64,000 nucleotides of DNA from CAVUMR01 sp963742715. GTDB lineage: Bacteria; Actinomycetota; Actinomycetes; Mycobacteriales; Micromonosporaceae. The notes under the pieces were generated by a model. It was not told where the DNA came from, made no database searches, and saw only the letters and a program-made list of their open reading frames with translations. Made by a program: the position numbers and the translations under genes. This document shows positions 25,992 through 33,541 of this stretch, piece by piece (the stretch's first letter is position 1; every line of letters begins with the position of its first letter). Location of the stretch: assembly GCA_963742715.1 (NCBI GenBank), contig CAVUMR010000002.1, positions 2,294,001 to 2,358,000 of the forward strand, written 5' to 3'.

Positions 25992-27628
25992 CGGGTGGTC
26001 GCCTCCGGGCTGTCCGGCTGGGCGGGCGGCGGGGTGCCGACCGCGGGAGAGACGGGCGCGTCGCCGGCCGCGGCCGGCGAGCCGTCGGGATCGGTCGGGT
26101 TCGGGTCGGTCATCGCGTGCATCGCCATCCGCGGCCCGGTGAACCAGTGCCGGGCAGACAGCACCCACCACAGCCCGGCGCCGCCGAGCACTACCAGCAC
26201 CGCCACCACCGAGTAGTTGAACGACAGGCGGGTGACCGGGTACGCCGGCGGCAGCATGAACAGCACCGTGATCAACCCGACCCACACCACCGCGGTCCAC
26301 CCGATCGGCCTGCTCCACCGGCCCAGATGCCACGGGCCCCGGACGAAGTCGGGGTTGAGCAGCCGCAGCGCCACCGGCGTGACATAGGAGATGTACAGGC
26401 CGATCACCGCGATCGAGGTGACCGCGAGGTAGGCGGTGGTGTTCCACAGCGCCGGCGCCGCCAGCACGATCGAGCAGGTCACGCACAACCAGACCGAATT
26501 CGTGGGGGTACCGCTGCGCGGGTTCACCTTGCGCCAGAAGCGCGAGCCGGGCAGGGCGCCGTCGCGGCTGAACGCGTACGTCATCCGGGAGTTCGCGGTC
26601 ACCGACGCCATGCCGCAGAAGAACTGCGCGACCACGGCGATGAACAGCAGGAACGTACCGGTGTTCTTGCCCACCGCGTCGATGAAGATCTGCGCGGGCG
26701 GGAAGCCGAGCGTGCTGGTGCGCTCCGCCTCGTAGTCCTGGATGGACCAGGTCACCGCGACCAGCAGCAGGAAGCCGGCGACCAGCGAGACCACGACCGA
26801 CATCACGATGCCCCGGGGCGCGCTGCGCGCCGCGTCGTGGGTCTCCTCGGCCACGTGGGCGCTGGCGTCGTACCCGGTGAATGTGTACTGCGCCATCAAC
26901 AGGCCGATCATCAGGGCGTACGTGGCGGCGAACGGCCCGGTCCAGCCGGTGGCGTTGAACGTCTCGGTGAACACCTCGCCGATCGGCTTGTGCTGGTCCG
27001 GTACGAACGCCAGGATCGCCACGATCACCGCGACGCCGGCCACGTGCCACCAGGCGCTCACGTCGGAGAGCAGCTTGACCAGATTCACGCCGAACGTGTT
27101 GAGCAGGCCGTGCGCCACGATGATGCCCAGGAAGATCAGGAAGACCCGGTTCTTGGTGACCTCCATGCCGGTGGTCAGGCTGAAGAACGCGGCGGTGGTG
27201 GTCGCGGCGCCGAAGTCGATCGCGGCGGTCACCGCGACCTCGCCGAGGAAGTTGAACCAGCCGACGAACCAGGCCCACGCGGCCTTGTTCTTGCGCGCCA
27301 GCGCGGCCGCCCACCAGTACAAGCCGCCGGCCGTCGGGTACGCCGAACACACCTCGGCCATGGAGAGTGCGACGAGCGTGACCATGCCACCGACAAGCAG
27401 CCAGCCGAGCGTGATCGCGGCCGGCCCACCCGCGGTCATGGCGATGCCGTACGAGGTCAGACAGCCGGCCAGAATCGAGATGATCGAGAACGAGACGGCG
27501 AAGTTGGAGAAGCCGGACAACCTGCGCCGCAGCTCCTGCGTGTACCCGAGTTCCCGCAACCGGTCCTCGTCGGAGCGGGACACCGCGTCCCGGTCGGGCC
27601 GGCCGCTGGGCCTAAGTTCAGTACTCAT
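25988..27628 (-). CDS. APC-superfamily amino acid/amine permease
   Basis: The 546-residue permease has twelve hydrophobic segments and a polar N-terminus. Helix 1 carries FSIISILAGCLTSYG-like unwound residues and helix 3 SMAEVCSAYPTAGGLYWW, a mark of the amino acid/choline or GABA permease group. The C-terminal 45 residues are Pro/Ala/Asp-rich. It is the first gene of the operon and likely imports the amine processed by the downstream enzymes. Its ATG at 27628 is preceded by GAGGTGGC and stands in a tandem repeat described separately. Confidence 0.92.
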   Translation of the reverse strand: MSTELRPSGRPDRDAVSRSDEDRLRELGYTQELRRRLSGFSNFAVSFSIISILAGCLTSYGIAMTAGGPAAITLGWLLVGGMVTLVALSMAEVCSAYPTAGGLYWWAAALARKNKAAWAWFVGWFNFLGEVAVTAAIDFGAATTTAAFFSLTTGMEVTKNRVFLIFLGIIVAHGLLNTFGVNLVKLLSDVSAWWHVAGVAVIVAILAFVPDQHKPIGEVFTETFNATGWTGPFAATYALMIGLLMAQYTFTGYDASAHVAEETHDAARSAPRGIVMSVVVSLVAGFLLLVAVTWSIQDYEAERTSTLGFPPAQIFIDAVGKNTGTFLLFIAVVAQFFCGMASVTANSRMTYAFSRDGALPGSRFWRKVNPRSGTPTNSVWLCVTCSIVLAAPALWNTTAYLAVTSIAVIGLYISYVTPVALRLLNPDFVRGPWHLGRWSRPIGWTAVVWVGLITVLFMLPPAYPVTRLSFNYSVVAVLVVLGGAGLWWVLSARHWFTGPRMAMHAMTDPNPTDPDGSPAAAGDAPVSPAVGTPPPAQPDSPEATTR

Positions 27629-27832
27629 GCCGCCACCTCGCTTCGCTCAGCGGCGCCATGAGGCACCGACGCACTGCGCTTCATGATTCGCTCGCTGCGC
27701 TCACTCATGCCGCCACCTCGCTTCGCTCAGCGGCGCCATGAGGCACCGACGCACTGCGCTTCATGATTCGCTCGCTGCGCTCACTCATGCCGCCACCTCG
27801 CTTCGCTCAGCGGCGCCATGAGGCACCGACGC
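27623..27832. repeat. 80-bp tandem repeat (two full copies and a 50-bp partial) carrying a mini-ORF
   Basis: Copies occupy 27623-27702, 27703-27782 and 27783-27832, identical as far as they go. On the minus strand each full unit encodes a 27-residue ORF that starts MSERSERIMKRS and ends AAERSEVAA. Its stop overlaps the next unit's ATG in ATGA, and the last one overlaps the permease ATG in the same way. SERSERI-type reading is a common upstream element in Micromonosporaceae, from general knowledge. Confidence 0.95.
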
Positions 27833-28025
27833 GCAGCATTTGTGACCAAGGTCACCGTGGCGCCGATAATGTTCGCCCCGTGGATGGATGTCAATGAATG
27901 CCGCCGAGAAACACCGGCGCGACCAGACCTTTACTGCCCGATCGGTCAGCTGACCTGCGGCTTCGGACCTCTTGGGCCCTGGCCACTTTGTGCCCGGCGC
28001 CGATCGGCTCGCCGTTGCCGGCACG

Positions 28026-28556
28026 TCACAGGTGGCGCAGCATCCGCGCGTTTCCCAGGGTGTTCGGCTTGACCCGCTCGAGGTCGAGGAACTCCGCCAC
28101 CCCTTCGTCATACGAGCGGAGCAGCTCGGCGTACACCTCGGGTGGTACCGGGGTGCCGTCGATGCGGGTGAACCCGTGCCGGGCGAAGAAGTCGACCTCG
28201 AAGGTCAGTACGAACACCCGCCGCACGCCCAGCTCGCGCGCGGTGGCCAGCAGGGTGTCCACCAGCCGGTCACCGATGCCGTGGCCGCGCCGGTCCGGGT
28301 CGACCGCGAGCGTACGGAGCTCGGCCAGGTCCTCCCAGAGCACGTGCAGGGCGCCGCAGCCGACGACCATCCCGTCCTGTTCGACCACCTGGAACTCGGG
28401 CACGTCCTCGTACAGCGTGACCATCGACCTGGCCAGCAGCCGCCGGTCCGGCACGTACCGGTCGACCAACGCCCGGATGCCGGGAACGTCGCCGGTACGT
28501 GCCGGCCGCGGCCGCAGTGCAGGAGTTGCTATGCACGATTGTGCATGTAAATTCAC
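28026..28556 (-). CDS. GNAT amino-acid N-acetyltransferase (actinobacterial NAGS-type)
   Basis: The product is a single-domain GNAT: LRPRPARTGDVPGIRALVDR near the start, then VEQDGMVVGCGALHVL and the acetyl-CoA loop LAVDPDRRGHGIGDRLV. It resembles the small N-acetylglutamate synthases of mycobacteria and Streptomyces (about 170 residues), the first step of arginine synthesis. A GTG at 28556 gives 176 residues; a TACGCT sits 6 bases before it, consistent with a leaderless transcript. The open frame reaches 28589. The ARG-box-like site over the start supports the arginine role. Confidence 0.87.
   Translation of the reverse strand: MNLHAQSCIATPALRPRPARTGDVPGIRALVDRYVPDRRLLARSMVTLYEDVPEFQVVEQDGMVVGCGALHVLWEDLAELRTLAVDPDRRGHGIGDRLVDTLLATARELGVRRVFVLTFEVDFFARHGFTRIDGTPVPPEVYAELLRSYDEGVAEFLDLERVKPNTLGNARMLRHL
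28531..28556. promoter_or_regulatory. Candidate tandem ARG box (ArgR site) at the start of the acetyltransferase gene
   Basis: TGCATGTAAATTCA at 28542-28555 differs from the consensus TGAATWWWWATTCA at two positions, and ATGCACGATTGTGCAT at 28531-28546 is a perfect inverted repeat. The two centres are 10 bp apart. ArgR represses arginine genes in response to arginine. The site covers the first codons of the gene on the minus strand. Confidence 0.5.
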
Positions 28557-28634
28557 CGAGCCAGCGTAGCCGACAATCGCCCCGGCCACCGCCAGTGGCG
28601 CTCGCGATCGGGATCGTCGCCGGTGACGCCGCGG

Positions 28635-29006
28635 TCAGGTGTACAGCTCGCGATCCGGTTCGGTGACGCCGACCAGCATGCCGTCCGGATCCCGCAGGTA
28701 GAAGATCCGGCCGAAGTTCTCGTCGAGGATGTCGTCCGCGGCGTACCCGGCCGCCCTCATCCGCTCCCGGACCTCTTCCAGCGGCTCGTCCGTATCGACG
28801 TTGAGCACGCAGCAGGCGCGACCGCGGTCGTCGACGTGGGGGGCCACCTCACCGGCGACGTGCAGGCCGAGCTGTGCCGACGGCACCCGCAGCTCCGCCC
28901 AGCCGCCGACCCGACCCACCACGTCGACCTCGAAACCGAGCGCGGTGTAGAAGCGGATCGAGGCCGGCACGTCGCGCACGAACCGCATCGGGCTCAACCG
29001 GATCAT
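28635..29006 (-). CDS. VOC-superfamily (glyoxalase/bleomycin-resistance-like) protein
   Basis: The 123-residue protein is a single VOC unit: MRFVRDVPASIRFYTALGFEV starts the first beta-alpha-beta module and FYLRDPDGMLVGVTEP ends the second. Metal-ligand positions resemble those of fosfomycin- or glyoxalase-type members but do not identify a substrate. The ATG at 29006 overlaps the stop of the ribbon-helix-helix gene (ATGA), which is an uncommon partner for a VOC protein. Confidence 0.88.
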   Translation of the reverse strand: MIRLSPMRFVRDVPASIRFYTALGFEVDVVGRVGGWAELRVPSAQLGLHVAGEVAPHVDDRGRACCVLNVDTDEPLEEVRERMRAAGYAADDILDENFGRIFYLRDPDGMLVGVTEPDRELYT

Positions 29007-29185
29007 CGCTGCTCCTTCCGCTGGTCGGAACCTTGCTCGGCACGCGCGAGCCGGGCCAGCAGGGCCTCCTCGACGAACTGGGAGAGGGAGCAGTCCACGT
29101 CGATGGAGGCGATCTTCACCCGCCGGATCAGCTCGCGCGGCAGGTACACGTTGAACTGGGCTTTGTCGCCCGTGGTCATCATCAT
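29003..29185 (-). CDS. CopG/ribbon-helix-helix DNA-binding protein
   Basis: The 60-residue protein has an RHH fold: KAQFNVYLPRELIRRVKIAS forms the strand and first helix and SLSQFVEEALLARLARAE the second. Such proteins bind DNA as dimers and often repress their own operon. Three consecutive ATG codons (29185, 29182, 29179) start the frame. An array of CTAG half-sites lies immediately upstream. The gene is coupled to the VOC gene, not to a recognisable toxin, so antitoxin status is unproven. Confidence 0.83.
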   Translation of the reverse strand: MMMTTGDKAQFNVYLPRELIRRVKIASIDVDCSLSQFVEEALLARLARAEQGSDQRKEQR

Positions 29186-29187
29186 GT

Positions 29188-29207
29188 CTAGTATGCTAGC
29201 AAGCTAG
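29188..29207. promoter_or_regulatory. Operator-like array: CTAG at exact 8-bp spacing
   Basis: CTAG occurs at 29188, 29196 and 29204, each followed by an A-containing spacer, 3 bases upstream of the RHH gene's first ATG. Since CTAG is rare in high-GC DNA, this regular set fits a dimeric RHH repressor site. Minus-strand TAGCAT/CATACT in the same stretch could be the -10. Confidence 0.55.
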
Positions 29208-29247
29208 ATTTGTAGCAGCAACCGTGGGTACGCCCCACCACAACGAC

Positions 29248-29280
29248 GGGGCCGGACCGCCCAACTGGCGGTCCGGCCCC
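29248..29280 (-). terminator. Perfect 14-bp hairpin after the membrane-protein gene
   Basis: The stem GGGGCCGGACCGCC pairs perfectly across a 5-base loop, 13 bases after the stop codon at 29294 on the minus strand. There is no U-run after it. It may also end transcripts coming from the plus direction, so it could separate the RHH/VOC unit from this gene. Confidence 0.72.
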
Positions 29281-29293
29281 GGTAAAAACGTGA

Positions 29294-29824
29294 TCAGCCC
29301 TGCGCGGTCTCCAACCGGCGTGCCGGTGGCGGTGGCGCCGCGGCGGCAGCGGCGGCCGCGTCGGCGGACATCCGCTCGTAGAGCATGCCGCCCTGGTGGG
29401 CCAGCGCTCCGACGATCGCCGGCAGTACCGGCAGGATCCAGTCGGCGACGAATCCGGTGGCCGACATGTTGGCCACCAGGACTGCCGCGCCGGCCGCGCC
29501 GAAGCCCTTGACCAGCGCCCGCCACATCGCGCGCCCGGTGTCCACCACGGCGGCTCCACGGGCGGCCGTGATGTCCGGGAAGTTCTGCAGGGCGCGAGCG
29601 TCCCGCCGACCGAAGTTCAAGCCGGCCACCGTCGCGGTGACCGAGGTACCCAGGACGACCGCCCACAAGTGGCTGCCGGTCAGGACGAGGACCGCCACGA
29701 AGGTGCCGACACCGCTGCCCAAGGCAACGCCGGCGCGCACCCAGTCGGACTTCTCACCGGGGTACCAGATGTGCTTCACCACGCCGCCCCCGACGTCCTT
29801 GACGATCCGCCCCATCTGCCTCAC
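29294..29824 (-). CDS. Hypothetical membrane protein, 176 residues
   Basis: From the ATG at 29824 the protein has a short polar start, a hydrophobic hairpin (about 31-68: AGVALGSGVGTFVAVLVL and AVVLGTSVTATVAGLNFG), then a polar segment with RRDARALQNFPDITAARGAA. A second hydrophobic pair near 108-145 follows, and the tail is Ala/Pro-rich with ARRLETAQG. No family is recognised. The gene stands alone between the RHH/VOC pair and the acetyltransferase gene. Confidence 0.65.
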   Translation of the reverse strand: MRQMGRIVKDVGGGVVKHIWYPGEKSDWVRAGVALGSGVGTFVAVLVLTGSHLWAVVLGTSVTATVAGLNFGRRDARALQNFPDITAARGAAVVDTGRAMWRALVKGFGAAGAAVLVANMSATGFVADWILPVLPAIVGALAHQGGMLYERMSADAAAAAAAAPPPPARRLETAQG

Positions 29825-30062
29825 CTCGCCAACCGTTGCCCCCGATGGAACCGCCGGAGGACCCTACCGAGCACCCGTGGAAGCCCCGTACACGGGCCTG
29901 CCCGCCGACGATCACTGACGTATGACTACTCTACGTATCGACAGCATTATCGATCGTAACGGGGCGGAAAGTAAGCCCTTGACCCGGGGGGCTCGCCGAG
30001 GTATGGCGGGTGTCCTTCCAACAGCGTAATACCGCATTTATCGGCATTAATAACTTCGGGGC
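29825..30062. other. AT-richer intergenic region upstream of the membrane protein
   Basis: This 238-bp gap has more A/T than its surroundings, for example ATTATCGATCGTAAC at 29946-29960, and probably contains the promoter of the membrane protein. An 8-bp stem-loop at 30027-30049 (TAATACCG/CGGCATTA, one G-U pair in RNA) lies 14 bp after the acetyltransferase stop. No gene is visible. Confidence 0.5.
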
Positions 30063-30902
30063 TCAGAACAGCACAGTTGCGAAATTTCCCACGCTTCGGA
30101 ATCCGCAATGCGCATACGCCTGACGCGCCGGCACATTGAAGTCGTTCACGTACAGACTCACCGTAGGCGCGACCCGGTCCAGCGCGGCCGCCACCACCGC
30201 GGCGATCCCGGCCGTGGCGAGTCCGCGGCCACGGTACTTCGGCGCCACCCAGACCCCCTGGATCTGCGCGGTGTACCGGGTCACCACCGCGAGCTCGGCC
30301 TTGAACACGACCTCACCGTGCTCGATCCGCGCGTACGACCGGCGCGACCGGATCAACTCGGCGATGCGTTCCCGGTACGCCCGGCCGCCCGCCTCCAGCA
30401 GCGGAGAGACCCCGACCTCCTCGGTGTACATGGCAACCGAGGCCGGGAACATCAGGTTCACCTCGTCCGGCCGGACCAGCCGTACCGCCGGGTCGGGTCG
30501 TACCTGCGGCGGGGTGTCGGCCACCATCAGCGGCTGGCAGGACCGCACCTCCCGGGCCGGCGGCCAGCTCGACCGCAACGAGTCCCACAGCCCGAGTACC
30601 GCATCGGCCGGCCCGACGATCGACGAGCAGCGACGGCTCTCCGCCCGGGTGAGCTCGGCGAACGCCGCGATCGCGGCCGGCGTGGCGGCGACCGGGATGA
30701 TGTTGGCGCCGACCCAGCACAGCGACTCGAGCCGACCGCGCGGACCGTACCCGAAGATGCGGGCCCCCGTCCGCCACCACGCCAGCCCGGCGGCCGACAC
30801 CCGCTCCGCCACCTGCGCGGCCTCGATCGGGGCCCGGTCGAGGAGCTGCCGTACCTCGATCGCGTCGGCATCGCCGAGCAACCGCACCGGTACGGTCAGC
30901 AC
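30063..30902 (-). CDS. DUF4081 GNAT-family N-acetyltransferase
   Basis: The 279-residue protein has an N-terminal DUF4081 domain and a C-terminal GNAT domain. The GNAT part contains IQGVWVAPKYRGRGLATAG, the acetyl-CoA pyrophosphate loop (RGRGLA), and a C-terminal YVNDFNVPARQAYAHCGF helix. This protein is a usual neighbour of ispG in actinobacteria. The ATG at 30902 starts it. The substrate is unknown. Confidence 0.9.
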   Translation of the reverse strand: MLTVPVRLLGDADAIEVRQLLDRAPIEAAQVAERVSAAGLAWWRTGARIFGYGPRGRLESLCWVGANIIPVAATPAAIAAFAELTRAESRRCSSIVGPADAVLGLWDSLRSSWPPAREVRSCQPLMVADTPPQVRPDPAVRLVRPDEVNLMFPASVAMYTEEVGVSPLLEAGGRAYRERIAELIRSRRSYARIEHGEVVFKAELAVVTRYTAQIQGVWVAPKYRGRGLATAGIAAVVAAALDRVAPTVSLYVNDFNVPARQAYAHCGFRSVGNFATVLF

Positions 30903-31032
30903 GACCGAGCTCCTGGGCCTCGCACGATTCCAGCCTGCCAGACCATGGGAAATCCGGCCCAGCCCAAACCGGACTACAAATCGAGTTGTTACGGCTGGTC
31001 AACCCGCCGGCAACCAGTCCGCGACAGTGCGG

Positions 31033-32199
31033 TCAGTGCACCTCGACGGTCGACGCCAGCCCGCGCAGTTCCTCGGGCAGGTCGGCGCCCATCTCGTCGG
31101 CGAGCCGGAGCGCCTCGGCGATCAGCGTCTCCACGATCTGCGACTCCGGCACCGTCCGGACGACCTTGCCCTTGACGAAGATCTGGCCCTTGCCGTTGCC
31201 GGACGCCACCCCGAGGTCGGCTTCCCGCGCCTCGCCGGGACCGTTCACCACGCAGCCCATCACGGCGACCCGCAGCGGTACCGGCAGGCCGTCGAGCCCG
31301 GCGGTGACCTCCTCGGCCAGCTTGTACACATCGACCTGGGCCCGACCGCAGGACGGACAGGACACGATCTCCAGGCCCCGCTCGCGGAGGCTGAGCGACT
31401 CAAGGATCGCGATCCCGACCTTGACCTCCTCGACCGGTGGCGCGGACAGCGACACCCGGATGGTGTCCCCGATGCCCTCGGCCAGCAGCGCGCCGAACGC
31501 GACCGCGGACTTCACCGTGCCCTGGAACGCCGGACCGGCCTCGGTCACGCCCAGGTGCAGCGGGTAGTCGCACTGCTCGGCGAGCTGCCGGTACGCCCGG
31601 ATCATCACCACCGGATCGTGGTGCTTGACCGAGATCTTGATGTCCCGGAAGCCGTGCTCCTCGAACAGCGAGCACTCCCACAACGCGCTCTCGACCAGCG
31701 CCTCGGCGGTCGCCCTGCCGTACTTGGCGAGCAGCCGCGGGTCCAGCGAGCCGGCGTTGACGCCGATCCGGATCGGGGTACCGCGCTGCGTCGCCGCCTT
31801 GGCGATCTCGGCGATCTTGTCGTCGAACTGTTTGATGTTGCCCGGGTTCACCCGTACCGCGGCGCACCCCGCGTCGATCGCGGCGAAGACGTACTTCGGC
31901 TGGAAGTGGATATCGGCGATGACCGGGATCTGCGACTTGCGCGCGATGGTGGGCAGCGCGTCCGCGTCGTCCTGGCTGGGTACCGCGACCCGGACGATCT
32001 GGCAGCCGCTCGCGGTGAGCTCGGCGATCTGCTGCAGCGTCGAGTTGATGTCCGCGGTCACCGTGGTCGTCATCGACTGCACGCTGACCGGCGCGCCACC
32101 ACCGACCGGAATGTCGCCGACCATGATCTGCCGGGACTTTCGCGTGTCGGCGAGCTTCGGCGGCGGTACCGCGGGCATGCCAAGTCCGACTGTGGTCAC
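31033..32199 (-). CDS. ispG: 4-hydroxy-3-methylbut-2-en-1-yl diphosphate synthase (GcpE)
   Basis: IspG is the [4Fe-4S] enzyme that makes HMBPP in the MEP isoprenoid pathway. The 388-residue protein has the VQSMTTT start, the RVNPGNI block, and the C-terminal cluster motif: CPSC, then CVVNGPGE and DLGVASG. The three cysteines (two in CPSC, one in CVV) bind the cluster. I chose GTG at 32199, which matches the family length; the ORF continues to 32325 antisense. The upstream neighbour is the site-2 protease gene, then dxr, another MEP gene. Confidence 0.96.
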   Translation of the reverse strand: MTTVGLGMPAVPPPKLADTRKSRQIMVGDIPVGGGAPVSVQSMTTTVTADINSTLQQIAELTASGCQIVRVAVPSQDDADALPTIARKSQIPVIADIHFQPKYVFAAIDAGCAAVRVNPGNIKQFDDKIAEIAKAATQRGTPIRIGVNAGSLDPRLLAKYGRATAEALVESALWECSLFEEHGFRDIKISVKHHDPVVMIRAYRQLAEQCDYPLHLGVTEAGPAFQGTVKSAVAFGALLAEGIGDTIRVSLSAPPVEEVKVGIAILESLSLRERGLEIVSCPSCGRAQVDVYKLAEEVTAGLDGLPVPLRVAVMGCVVNGPGEAREADLGVASGNGKGQIFVKGKVVRTVPESQIVETLIAEALRLADEMGADLPEELRGLASTVEVH

Positions 32200-32266
32200 T
32201 GGAAGAGCCTCACTCGATGTTGTCGTGTGTCCCGTGATCGGGCCAGGCGCCGCTGCCCGGCGACGG

Positions 32267-33541
32267 TCACTGGAAGGTGATCGGGTTGACGATGTCCGCG
32301 GCGACGGTGAGCAGCGTGAGCCCACCGAAGATGATCACCACGGCGTACGTGATCGGCATCAGCTTGAGATAGTCCACCCGGCCCGGATCCGGCCGGCCGC
32401 GACGGGCGTACCACCACGACCGGACCCGTTCGAACCAGGCGACGGCGATGTGTCCACCGTCGAGCGGCAGCAGCGGGAACAGGTTGAAGATCCCGACGAA
32501 GATGTTCAGTTGGGCGAGCAGCAGCAGGAACACGAACCAGGCGCCGAACTGCACCGTCTCGCCGCCGAGTCGGCTGGCGCCGACCACGCTGATCGGCGTC
32601 TCCACGTCGCGTTCCCCGCCGGACAGCGCGGTGAACAGCCTCGGCACCTTCTCCGGGAACTTGCCGATCGCGTGGAACGTACCGGTGAACGTGTTGCCGA
32701 GATAGCTCACCGCGGTCGGCAGGCCCTGCACCGGGCCGACCTTGATGATCAGTGCGCTGCCCACTCCGAGCGTGCCGACCGGCTCGAGATCGGCTTCCTC
32801 GATGTCCGCGTCGGCCTTGTCCACGTCCAGCTTCGGCCGCTGCGCGGCCGGCAACGGCGGGGTCTGTACGGTGCGCTGTTCACCATCGCGCTCGAGCACG
32901 ATGGTGAGCGGCTCACCGGCCCGGCCGCGTACCTCGTGGATGAACCCGTTCCAGTTGCTCACCGGTACGCCGTTCACCGCGGTGATCACGTCTCCGCTGC
33001 GCAGTCCGGCCGCGGCGGCGGGGCTGCGCGGGTCGCTGTCCTGGCAGCCGCGCAACGTCTTGCTGTCCGGGTCGACCTGCCACTGGGTGACCACACAGGG
33101 CGCGATGTCGCTGATCTCGGCGCGGGACGCCGGGGTCGAACCGTCCGGCGCGTTCGGAATGCCGACGAACGAGGCGGTGATCCACAGCAGGATGAACCCG
33201 ATGATGAAGTGGGTGACCGAGCCGGCGACCAGCACGATCGTGCGCTGCCAGAGCGGCTTGCGCCAGAACACCCGCTTCTGGTCCTCGGGCCCGACCTCCT
33301 CTTCCTCTTCCTCCAGCGGCGTCATCCCGACGATCTTGACGAAGCCACCGGCCGGGATCGCCTTGAGGCCGTACTCGGTCTCGCCGCGCCGGAACGACCA
33401 GAGAGTGGGTCCGAAGCCGGCGAAGTACCGGGTGACCTTCATCCCGAACAGCTTCGCCGTGCCCATGTGGCCGGCTTCGTGCACGCACACGGAGATGAAG
33501 ATGCCAAGGGCGAAAAGCACGACCCCGAGCACGTACGCCAT
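32267..33541 (-). CDS. Site-2 protease (RseP/Rip1-type membrane metalloprotease)
   Basis: The 424-residue protein has the zinc site HEAGH (residues 21-25) in the first helix, a PDZ domain (about 170-230, with SPAAAAGLRSGDVITAVNGVPV split by position), and the third zinc-ligand motif in FPLLPLDGGH near the C-terminus. It cleaves membrane-embedded proteins such as anti-sigma factors. Its ATG overlaps the dxr stop by one base (TGATG). A long Glu-rich cytosolic stretch follows helix 1. Confidence 0.93.
   Translation of the reverse strand: MAYVLGVVLFALGIFISVCVHEAGHMGTAKLFGMKVTRYFAGFGPTLWSFRRGETEYGLKAIPAGGFVKIVGMTPLEEEEEEVGPEDQKRVFWRKPLWQRTIVLVAGSVTHFIIGFILLWITASFVGIPNAPDGSTPASRAEISDIAPCVVTQWQVDPDSKTLRGCQDSDPRSPAAAAGLRSGDVITAVNGVPVSNWNGFIHEVRGRAGEPLTIVLERDGEQRTVQTPPLPAAQRPKLDVDKADADIEEADLEPVGTLGVGSALIIKVGPVQGLPTAVSYLGNTFTGTFHAIGKFPEKVPRLFTALSGGERDVETPISVVGASRLGGETVQFGAWFVFLLLLAQLNIFVGIFNLFPLLPLDGGHIAVAWFERVRSWWYARRGRPDPGRVDYLKLMPITYAVVIIFGGLTLLTVAADIVNPITFQ

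Noticed and set aside
27785..28111. A 108-residue minus-strand ORF next to the 80-bp repeat
   Set aside because: Its C-terminus is only the repeated mini-ORF ending; upstream it is Arg/Ser/Cys-rich with no ribosome site.
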